DNA from: a virus
Strand: one strand, 5' to 3'
Length of the DNA: 34,005 nucleotides
Virus record (IMG/VR): IMGVR_UViG_3300037508_001628
Coordinates: 1 to 34,005 of that record
This document shows, one piece after another, positions 23,786 to 29,973 of this stretch. Position numbers and translations under genes: made by a program. How positions within the stretch are numbered: the stretch's first letter is position 1; each line of letters starts with the position of its first letter. Below the pieces are notes generated by a model. It made no database searches, was not told the origin of the DNA, and was given only the letters and a program-made list of their open reading frames with translations.

Positions 23786-23983
23786 AGAGTTACCAAGTTG
23801 TACAGTTGGAGGTACTAAAGCTCTTGGTCGCATAAAGCGGCAAGTAGTTCCCCCGTTTGCTGGCATTGACACCTTGTCACATACCAAAATATAATTCATA
23901 CTTGGAGTTGGAACATATAACATTGCAGGCGCTAAGCTCTGAAGTATCATAGGACCAAGTTGCCCCGTAGTTGTAATAGACAT
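23786..23983 (-). CDS. Major capsid protein exon 1 (66 codons)
   Basis: MSITTTGQLGPMILQSLAPA, then CDKVSMPANGGTTCRFMRPR and ALVPPTVQLGNS form the N-terminal arm of N4-gp56-type capsid proteins (FRRY--LPPATVPLGE-G). ATG 23983 has SD AAGGAG 8 nt upstream. Unspliced reading would add one Lys and stop, leaving a 67-residue fragment, so capsid synthesis depends on splicing. Confidence 0.85.
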
Positions 23984-23991
23984 TATTTTAA

Positions 23992-24005
23992 CTCCTTGAA
24001 AAGGA
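23992..24005 (-). promoter_or_regulatory. Hairpin masking the capsid SD
   Basis: TCCTT and AAGGA form a 5-bp stem with a 3-nt loop, and the second arm is the SD of capsid exon 1. Translation could be limited until the hairpin opens. The upstream leader (about 24030-24110) is more GC-rich than the surroundings and contains GACGT-TTT-ACGTC (24039-24051) within a GGACG/CGTCC pair. Confidence 0.4.
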
Positions 24006-24014
24006 ATTTATATT

Positions 24015-24149
24015 ATGATTAGCGATTCCGTGGACGAAGACGTTTTACGTCCGTTTATCGACAAATCTAATGAGGTAGCGATTTCCTCTACGCTGACATC
24101 CGTAACGCAGGATTGGCGTATTTTTATAGTATTTAAAATTTTTATTTAA
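24015..24149 (+). CDS. Possible small ORF opposite the capsid leader
   Basis: 44 residues (MISDSVDEDVLRPF ... TQDWRIFIVFKIFI) with AAGGA 9 nt before ATG 24015. Base composition is richer in GC than neighbours. It overlaps the structured 5' leader of the capsid transcript on the other strand, so the ORF may be a by-product of that structure. Weak support. Confidence 0.25.
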   Translation: MISDSVDEDVLRPFIDKSNEVAISSTLTSVTQDWRIFIVFKIFI

Positions 24150-24162
24150 TTAAATTAAAATC

Positions 24163-24375
24163 TCAATCTTCATCTTCAACCGATGGTTCCGGACGCCTAT
24201 AAACATACATCCAATGAGTTACATTATGAACCTGACCTAATGGCACATGTTTGTGAATTTCACCGCTGAAAAAGACGCCTCTGTAATAGATTTTAGTATG
24301 AATCATACCATTGTGATAAACATAAACTGGAACTCTTTCATGAGGCATCCTATCTTTTACAGATATCCAATCCAT
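24163..24375 (-). CDS. DUF551-like small protein
   Basis: 70 residues: MDWISVKDRMPHERVPVYVY, then VTHWMYVYRRPEPSVEDED. The W-ISVKDRLP opening and VTHWMP-P-PP ending are the DUF551 signature seen in many phage proteins. No SD precedes ATG 24375; a terminator-like hairpin with six U ends 11 nt before the start. Located between scaffold and capsid genes. Function unknown. Confidence 0.7.
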   Translation of the reverse strand: MDWISVKDRMPHERVPVYVYHNGMIHTKIYYRGVFFSGEIHKHVPLGQVHNVTHWMYVYRRPEPSVEDED

Positions 24376-24385
24376 TGTTCACCAT

Positions 24386-24445
24386 AAAAAATTGGGGAAA
24401 CGGCCGGCGAAGCAACCTATGCAGACATTTTAAGCCTGTCCCCAA
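24386..24445 (-). terminator. Structured terminator-like element after the scaffold gene
   Basis: Minus-strand TTGGGGA (24445-24439) pairs with TCCCCAA (24398-24392), immediately followed by six T. Inside are two further hairpins (CAGGC/GTCTG and GGTTG/CCGGCC-type), making a three-way junction. It sits 9 nt after the scaffold stop and just before the DUF551-like start. Either a terminator with a branched stem or an attenuating leader. Confidence 0.5.
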
Positions 24446-24454
24446 CAAATAAAA

Positions 24455-25108
24455 CTACAATCTCATATTTTTTTTCAATTGTTGCAATTTTTCATAAGCA
24501 TTTTTTTGACCTGAATCACTAAAATCACCAACTTGAGAATAAGGAGAATTTGATAGATTGCTTGGTTGATAATAAGGGCTACGACGATTAGAGTTTATTT
24601 TTTCTTGAATAGAAGGTTCTTTAACTTGAGGTCTGTCAATTCCTAAAGTTTTAATATTTTCATAAACTAATTGTTGTCTCTCAAAACCTTCAGGCATATT
24701 TAAAATAGTTTTAGCAAGTTTTGGGTAATTGTCAGCAAATTTTTGAACTAAATCAGAATTCATTACATTTGTAAAATCAGGATTTTGCTCCAAATAAGAA
24801 TTGACTCTTTCACGTGCTAAAGCTTCTTGAACAGCATTCTGAACCTCTTTGCTTGTCTGTTGCTTTGTTTGCTCTCCAAACTGATTTAAAACCTTTTTAA
24901 GCTTTTTAGTATCCACATAAGGTTCGTCATCATCTTCTTCAATAGGCGCAGAAGAAATAGACATTTTTTCTAATAAAGCAGCTTTTTCTTCAGCAGCAAT
25001 ACGAGCCTGACGCTCTTGTTCAACTTGTTTTCTTAACTGAGCAAAGTTGTATTCTTTTTGAGATTGTGGTTCATTTTGAACATTAGTTGCCATAGTAGGC
25101 TCTGACAT
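24455..25108 (-). CDS. Capsid scaffold protein candidate
   Basis: 217 residues, highly charged and helical: an N-terminal coiled coil (YNFAQLRKQVEQERQARIAA), an acidic EEDDDEPYVD stretch, KKLKKVLNQFGEQTKQQTSK, a central YLEQNPDFTNV segment, and a Lys-rich helical C-terminus (KNAYEKLQQLKKNMRL). This charge pattern and position between portal and capsid genes are typical of podoviral scaffolds, which guide shell assembly and leave through the portal. SD AAAGG before ATG 25108. Confidence 0.75.
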   Translation of the reverse strand: MSEPTMATNVQNEPQSQKEYNFAQLRKQVEQERQARIAAEEKAALLEKMSISSAPIEEDDDEPYVDTKKLKKVLNQFGEQTKQQTSKEVQNAVQEALARERVNSYLEQNPDFTNVMNSDLVQKFADNYPKLAKTILNMPEGFERQQLVYENIKTLGIDRPQVKEPSIQEKINSNRRSPYYQPSNLSNSPYSQVGDFSDSGQKNAYEKLQQLKKNMRL

Positions 25109-25215
25109 ATTTTACCTTTCACCGTGACGCAGGCGTGCGAATAAAGTTAAAAAATATATTACTTTATAATATAAAGTTTAATTGATAGCATTAAAATTTT
25201 TATTACAAGGTAAAT

Positions 25216-25767
25216 ATGAAAGTAGATTTTTTTGAAACCCATGACAGACTCCTACATTTTAAATCTGATTGGGACGTAATTTCTCAAGGTGTTCAAGATT
25301 GCATAGACAATGTTCCCGAAGAAATTAAAATGCCCTTTTATGTGTTTGGACACTCTAGACAAATAGGTATGGATGAAAGATTTAATTTATTTTTTCAAGG
25401 TCATTGGCAAGAAATGAAAGATGTGCCCTCTGAAAGAATTATTTGGATGCCAAGAATTACAAAACCTTTAGCCGAACCAAACTCTTATCTTTTTAAAGCT
25501 AAAAAAGGAACTGATCTTGTCGATATAGAATGGATTTTGCCAAAAAAAGAACTTTGGGATCAATACGAGCCAGGCAAAATGACCCACAATGAAGTAATAT
25601 GGACAAGTATACAAAATTATAAGCATGCAAGAGCTGAAATGGAATACGATGACAACAACTTAAGTTTAGAAAAAATAAATGAATTTAAAAGAATCATCAG
25701 ATCTGTTGCTATTTTTAATCAAAAAAATAAAAACTTAAACAGTTTTGATGAAAACGTTTTAAGCTAA
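25216..25767 (+). CDS. Plus-strand protein of unknown function
   Basis: 183 residues from ATG 25216 (SD AAGG). Mixed alpha/beta composition with several Trp (WDVISQGVQDCIDNVPEEIK, GHSRQIGMDERFNLFFQGHW, SERIIWMPRITKPLAEPNSY). It is transcribed against the late genes around it, divergent from the scaffold gene, and its end overlaps the small basic gene at 25759 by 9 nt. No motif recognised. Its orientation suggests expression at a different time from the virion genes. Confidence 0.6.
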   Translation: MKVDFFETHDRLLHFKSDWDVISQGVQDCIDNVPEEIKMPFYVFGHSRQIGMDERFNLFFQGHWQEMKDVPSERIIWMPRITKPLAEPNSYLFKAKKGTDLVDIEWILPKKELWDQYEPGKMTHNEVIWTSIQNYKHARAEMEYDDNNLSLEKINEFKRIIRSVAIFNQKNKNLNSFDENVLS

Positions 25768-25932
25768 TTTTTTAGGTGGCTTGCTTAGCTTTTTTTTAGA
25801 AAGAACGTTAAAATCCATATAACTTGAATCTACTTTACCTATAGGATTTCGCACTCCAGAACCGTAAAAATCACCCATTCCTTTTTGCTTAGAATCTGTG
25901 TGAAACATTTTACTTTTCTTTGATTTTTTCAT
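25759..25932 (-). CDS. Small basic protein downstream of the portal gene
   Basis: 57 residues, Lys-rich at both ends (MKKSKKSKMF, KKKLSKPPKKLA), with a central GMGDFYGSGVRNPIGKV line that echoes GDNYGVGFNQPVGKK in the preceding gene. Its ATG overlaps the preceding stop as ATGA. The repeated G-D-YG-G--NP-GK motif suggests the two small proteins are related and perhaps act together in the head. Confidence 0.6.
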   Translation of the reverse strand: MKKSKKSKMFHTDSKQKGMGDFYGSGVRNPIGKVDSSYMDFNVLSKKKLSKPPKKLA

Positions 25933-26159
25933 ATTAAATCGTTTGGATTAACACGAAAAGATTTTTGAGGCACAACGCTTTCATTTACAGAACTAGCTTG
26001 TTTTTTGCCAACCGGTTGGTTAAAACCAACTCCGTAGTTATCTCCGGCGCTTAGTGTGCCCGACATTGATTGGTCTTTAGATGGTGCAGCAAATGACCAA
26101 GGGAAAATACCATTTTTTTTCTCTCTTGGCTCAATAGGATTTTTAAAAGGCTTTTTCAT
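25929..26159 (-). CDS. Small basic virion-region protein
   Basis: 76 residues from ATG 26159, which has a good SD (AAGGA); a TTG 30 nt further upstream has none. Contains KKNGIFPWSFAAPSKDQSMS and GDNYGVGFNQPVGKK. Overlaps the next gene by 4 nt. Similar short proteins sit after portal genes in related podophages. Role unknown. Confidence 0.6.
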   Translation of the reverse strand: MKKPFKNPIEPREKKNGIFPWSFAAPSKDQSMSGTLSAGDNYGVGFNQPVGKKQASSVNESVVPQKSFRVNPNDLI

Positions 26160-26195
26160 AGATTCCTTTTTAAAGTTAACTGCAACCAAAAAATT

Positions 26196-26417
26196 TTAAT
26201 GTCTGTAATTAGATTTTGGTGAGTGTGATTTTACTTTGCCTTGTCCCATTTCTTGAGCGTTTTTAACAGCTTCAGAAGAGTCCTCGTACATGTTTAATTC
26301 TCCAGCACCGTTAGCGGAAAATTCATGCTTTATTTTAACACCTTCAGGGAATACAGAACCTTTGCTAGGTCCACCCATCCAGTTTGAATGATCATCTAGT
26401 CTTTTTCCACCACTCAT
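26196..26417 (-). CDS. Small conserved phage protein near the portal gene
   Basis: 73 residues with SD GGGG before ATG 26417. MSGGKRLDDHSNWMGG, VFPEGVKIKHEFSANGAGEL and QEMGQGKVKSHSPKSNYRH give a pattern I associate with short proteins next to podoviral portals. No biochemical role is known to me. Confidence 0.6.
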   Translation of the reverse strand: MSGGKRLDDHSNWMGGPSKGSVFPEGVKIKHEFSANGAGELNMYEDSSEAVKNAQEMGQGKVKSHSPKSNYRH

Positions 26418-26485
26418 GGCAAACCCCTATTTTATTGTTTATTCTTTCATTATAACAGTGTGGCCATATTGTTCAAGAAATTACT

Positions 26486-28618
26486 TTAAATCATTTGATC
26501 AGACGTCTCTGGACCAATTTGTTGAGGAGCTTCTGCTTGTTGTTGTCCGCTTCCCAAATTGCCCATAAGTTCTGTCAAGAATTTGTTTGATTCAGAAGAT
26601 TGTTTGGCTTGCATTCTTTCCTGATTTTCCCTGATATCTTCTTGGTAATTATAAGACTCAATATTAGAAGCCTTAAGAGCTGTTTCTAATTCTCCATATT
26701 TTGCAATTGTGTCCATTAAAGATTGAATTGATTCCATCTTAGCTTTGACACTAAGTGATTGGTTTTTAGAAACTTCACTCAAACGTTCTTCTAGTAAACC
26801 TATGTTACTTTCTGCCCGTCCTTGCTTCTCACGTGCTTGGGCAAGATTTGATACGGCCTTACTCATCATTTCTTTCAATTTTGCTTCTTCAAAAGCATGC
26901 TGTATATTTTGAGCTTCGCCTTGAGCTGCCGCTGCTTGCTGTTCTTGTTGCTGTAGGAATTCTGTAGTTTGAGATTTTTCTGCAAGATTCATTCGAGGAA
27001 CAATCATGCTTGGAGGGAAGACTTCTCTGCCAAATGCTCGGTTTAAATCCATCATTTGTTGCGCTTGCATGTTTTGTTGTGTCGGAGTCAAAAGACCTTC
27101 TTCTACAATAACGTTATACTTTGCAAATATCTTACTGTAAAAATGTTCTGTTGGTTCTTCATTAATTAAAAGACCAACTTTTTCAGCGCTCCAATTATTT
27201 AAAACTATATCTAACATTTTGCTGCCAAGTAACTTTAAAGAGTAATCCCACTGGTCAAAATATTTTTGTAACACCATAAGATTTGCAGCCTGCTTTAACA
27301 TAACAGTTAAAGAAGATGCCTGACTTTGATCTTGTGCAGACCAATTTTCTAAATTTATGCCTGAAGTAGAAAAAATTAAAGATTGAAGTTGATCAGCTAA
27401 AGCCATATCACTTTCAGGAACGGATGAAGGAATTATTTTTTGAATGTCGGTCATTTCGTAACCTTCATTTAAAATTAAATCCCAACCTTGACCTGATTTT
27501 TTCAAATTATCTTCATTTGCAATAGCGCCAATTTTTCTAATCCAGCCAGCGTTAATAGTTGCTTCGCTAATGTCATGATTAATTATTATACGTCTGTTCA
27601 TTAGATATTGGGTATCGCGCATGGTTCTTACTAAACCTCTGCATCTCAAGTCATAATAATTAATGTGTGGTTCATAGTTCCAAAAAACAGGAATGAAAGG
27701 ACAAGAATCAAACCCTAATGGATTATCTCCTTGATACATAATTTGATCGTTTAAAACAGTTGCAAGTTTCCATGTTGGCACTTCAACTTCTACAACTTCT
27801 AAATCAGGAATAGCATATAAAATAACATCAAGTTGATTTTCTCCACCTGAAAAATCAAAAAACTGATTTTTTTTAGCTGAATAAAGGCGTTTTTTCTTTT
27901 TTTTCCATTTATACCAAACATAACTTAAAACCATTAAATCGTTACGGGCCATATTGTAATTTTCAGGCAAAAAATAAAAGCTACCGTATCTTTGGGGAGT
28001 CCCTGACATTGGTACAATGCTTTTAACTTTGTCTGGAAATCTTTCTTCAGCTTCTTTTTTGGATATGTATTCTTGAGTCCATATAAATTGTGAGTCCTCA
28101 AATGAATAATCTCTAGCATATGGATCACATAAAAACGAATTGTATTCCCATACTTTAAGTTTTAAATCTCCTTGCGCTGGATCAGTTGTATAATCAAGAT
28201 AAGGTTGCATTAAAACCATACCAGTAATGCAAGATTGCTCACATGCCCTGGAAAATTGTTCATGTATGCCTTGAGTATTACAAACATGAGTCATTAATTT
28301 ATTGTATTGGTCTGTAGTTCTAGGGTCAGAACCCTCGGTCGGGATGTAAGAAATTTGTTTACGATGTTGCCTTTGGTAACCAGTTATCATATTTACTGGC
28401 TGTTGAAGCAAATTAAAATAAAACTGGTTACGACTTTGTCCGGCATTCATACCAAAATACCGATTTACAAAGTCTTGAGCGCCTGCATAAAAAAGCGTGT
28501 CGATATTGGATTGATTCCAGCGAGCTTGCTCCACTGGCTGGAATTTACTATAAAGATTGTCTAACCATTGTCTTACGTTCCCTTGATTAGGTTCCAGGGA
28601 ATTTAACCAAGGTGGCAT
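26486..28618 (-). CDS. Portal protein, P22 type
   Basis: 710 residues, the normal size for P22-family portals. The N-terminal part (DTLFYAGAQDFVNRYFGMNA, NLLQQPVNMITGYQRQHRKQ), the WEYNSFLCDPYARDYSFEDS segment, SCPFIPVFWNYEPHINYYDLRCRGLVRTMRD-type wing/stem line and YLMNRRIIINHDISEATINA fit the family. The C-terminal third is a long Gln/Glu-rich coiled coil (barrel). Twelve copies would form the DNA entry channel and bind terminase. Promoter at 28660-28689. No near SD is seen before ATG 28618 (GAGAGG is 17 nt away). Confidence 0.88.
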   Translation of the reverse strand: MPPWLNSLEPNQGNVRQWLDNLYSKFQPVEQARWNQSNIDTLFYAGAQDFVNRYFGMNAGQSRNQFYFNLLQQPVNMITGYQRQHRKQISYIPTEGSDPRTTDQYNKLMTHVCNTQGIHEQFSRACEQSCITGMVLMQPYLDYTTDPAQGDLKLKVWEYNSFLCDPYARDYSFEDSQFIWTQEYISKKEAEERFPDKVKSIVPMSGTPQRYGSFYFLPENYNMARNDLMVLSYVWYKWKKKKKRLYSAKKNQFFDFSGGENQLDVILYAIPDLEVVEVEVPTWKLATVLNDQIMYQGDNPLGFDSCPFIPVFWNYEPHINYYDLRCRGLVRTMRDTQYLMNRRIIINHDISEATINAGWIRKIGAIANEDNLKKSGQGWDLILNEGYEMTDIQKIIPSSVPESDMALADQLQSLIFSTSGINLENWSAQDQSQASSLTVMLKQAANLMVLQKYFDQWDYSLKLLGSKMLDIVLNNWSAEKVGLLINEEPTEHFYSKIFAKYNVIVEEGLLTPTQQNMQAQQMMDLNRAFGREVFPPSMIVPRMNLAEKSQTTEFLQQQEQQAAAAQGEAQNIQHAFEEAKLKEMMSKAVSNLAQAREKQGRAESNIGLLEERLSEVSKNQSLSVKAKMESIQSLMDTIAKYGELETALKASNIESYNYQEDIRENQERMQAKQSSESNKFLTELMGNLGSGQQQAEAPQQIGPETSDQMI

Positions 28619-28659
28619 GTAAAAACTGATAGGAACCTCTCAACTTGATCGATTCCTAA

Positions 28660-28689
28660 AATATAGCATTAAATATTTTATTCGTACAA
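28660..28689 (-). promoter_or_regulatory. Promoter of the portal transcript
   Basis: Minus-strand TTGTAC (28689-28684) and TATATT (28665-28660) are 18 bp apart, with an extended TGC before the -10. The TGCTATATT core is the same as at 7928 and 33235. A leader of about 35 nt precedes the portal ATG. Confidence 0.6.
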
Positions 28690-28730
28690 AGTTTGTTTTT
28701 TAATTAAAATTTGATTTTTTTTTCCATATT

Positions 28731-29096
28731 TTACTTGGAAACAGAAGCATCATTTATAATATCTACCAAATCTCTAACCGTTCTCATCATTAGAGGCATT
28801 TCTGTGTTTATAGAAATCCCTCTTTTTGCGGCTTCTTCCCAAACCTGAGACAATTGAATTAACCTTTCCCTAGCCATATAAGAGATAGCTTTGTTTAGGT
28901 TTTCATGGCTATCTCTTGTTGAACGTCTTATGTCTGTTGTTTTTTTTGAATCAAACCTTTCTACTCTTCCATCATGATGAACGTAAACTGGAGTAGTAGG
29001 TTTTTGTTTTTTTTTCCACCAACAACAGTTACAAGAGTTTTCCATATCTACGCGTATATCACCAACTTGAGCATTTGTTGAAATTGGAGCAGCCAC
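28731..29096 (-). CDS. Small protein between terminase and portal, unknown
   Basis: 121 residues from GTG 29096 with SD AAGGAGG. A cysteine cluster with aromatic residues (NSCNCCWWKKKQ, about 21-32) is followed by VYVHHDGRVERFDSKKTTD and a helical C-terminal half (LNKAISYMARERLIQLSQVW). The CNCCWW cluster could bind metal or be acylated. Not a recognised family. Possible -35/-10 (TTGCAA/TATACT, 15 bp) lies upstream at about 29110-29140. Confidence 0.6.
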   Translation of the reverse strand: MAAPISTNAQVGDIRVDMENSCNCCWWKKKQKPTTPVYVHHDGRVERFDSKKTTDIRRSTRDSHENLNKAISYMARERLIQLSQVWEEAAKRGISINTEMPLMMRTVRDLVDIINDASVSK

Positions 29097-29183
29097 AAGA
29101 CCTCCTTTTTACCTGAAAGTATAATAATGAAGTATAACTTGCAAGGAGTGCTTAAATTTAATTTGAAAAACTACTTAAAGGTT

Positions 29184-29423
29184 TTATCTAAAGGCACTTT
29201 CTTTGAAACCCAAAGTCTTGCCAAAATTAACATCATCACCGTAGTATTTAGGTATCTTATGCGTCATCACAGCATAACGAAGTGCGTCGCAATTTTTCAC
29301 TATAATTCCATTGGCAATCATGTTTCCATTCTTTTTTGTCGCTAAACAATAAACATCTTGTTGTTTGTCCAGTCGTTTTATAGATTTAATTTTTACGCCT
29401 ACTACTTCCACATTTTTTTCCAC
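29184..29423 (-). CDS. Terminase large subunit C-part: intein C-half plus C-extein
   Basis: 79 residues from GTG 29423 (AAGGTAAGG 4 nt upstream). Residues 1-44 are the C-terminal intein half: block F DVYCLATKKNGNMIANG and block G IIVKN ending in the catalytic Asn; the penultimate residue is Lys instead of the usual His, and block F has Cys where Asp is common. The +1 residue is Cys, and the C-extein CDALRYAVMTHK (35 residues in all) completes the nuclease motif of the terminase. It is in the same frame as the N-part but separated by the HNH ORF. Confidence 0.85.
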   Translation of the reverse strand: MEKNVEVVGVKIKSIKRLDKQQDVYCLATKKNGNMIANGIIVKNCDALRYAVMTHKIPKYYGDDVNFGKTLGFKESAFR

Positions 29424-29973
29424 AAAACCTTACCTTTAAATATTTATTTCTCATAAACAGAGATCCACATTTTTCACATTTAATTTCAATATCATCTAAG
29501 CCTGAATCTCTTCTCCATTTAGATTTACATTTATTAGAACAAAATCTAGTTCTTTTTAAATCTATTTTATCAATTTCAAATTCTTTTTTACATTGATCAC
29601 ATATTGATTTTTCTGGGCTATTTCTTGCAAATGTTTGTTTCGCATGCTTCGAGTGCCACTCTTTTCCTTCTTCGCTTGCGTGCCACGCTTTTGTCAAATG
29701 TTGAATTTTACTCATTCTTTCGGCAGCCCATTTTTTTCTTTCAATAGTCATATGCATGGATAAGTGATCTTTTTCAGTTAGTTTTTTCAAATTAGAAATG
29801 TCATTATTAGATTTGTTCCCATCAATATGATGAATATGATACCCATCTTCAACAGGACCATAATGATATTCATATACCCATCTATGAGCACGAATTCTTG
29901 GATAATCTGTTGAAATCCAATAACCTGTTTCTTTATCTAAATAGAATTTTTTTCCGAAATGTTCCTGGTGCAT
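29386..29973 (-). CDS. HNH homing endonuclease inserted in the intein
   Basis: 195 residues in a different frame from both terminase parts, overlapping the N-part by 37 nt and the C-part by 38 nt. The HNH core is clear: RAHRWVYEYHYGPVEDGYHI, HHIDGNKSNNDISNLKKLT, then EKDHLSMH. The C-terminal part has two zinc-binding motifs (CDQCKKEF ... FCSNKC and CEKCGSLF ... FCGKKC). No SD precedes ATG 29973, so it may be made by frameshift, coupling or not at all from that ATG. Probably drives homing of the intein-HNH cassette into intein-free terminase genes. Confidence 0.85.
   Translation of the reverse strand: MHQEHFGKKFYLDKETGYWISTDYPRIRAHRWVYEYHYGPVEDGYHIHHIDGNKSNNDISNLKKLTEKDHLSMHMTIERKKWAAERMSKIQHLTKAWHASEEGKEWHSKHAKQTFARNSPEKSICDQCKKEFEIDKIDLKRTRFCSNKCKSKWRRDSGLDDIEIKCEKCGSLFMRNKYLKVRFCGKKCGSSRRKN
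29412..29421 (-). repeat. 10-bp direct repeat, right flank of HNH cassette
   Basis: Minus-strand GGAAAAAAAT, identical to the copy at 29946-29955. The two copies are 534 bp apart (178 codons), so loss of one copy plus the intervening DNA joins the intein halves in frame (EKN|VEVVG). The A7 run is also a possible slippage site. Confidence 0.6.
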
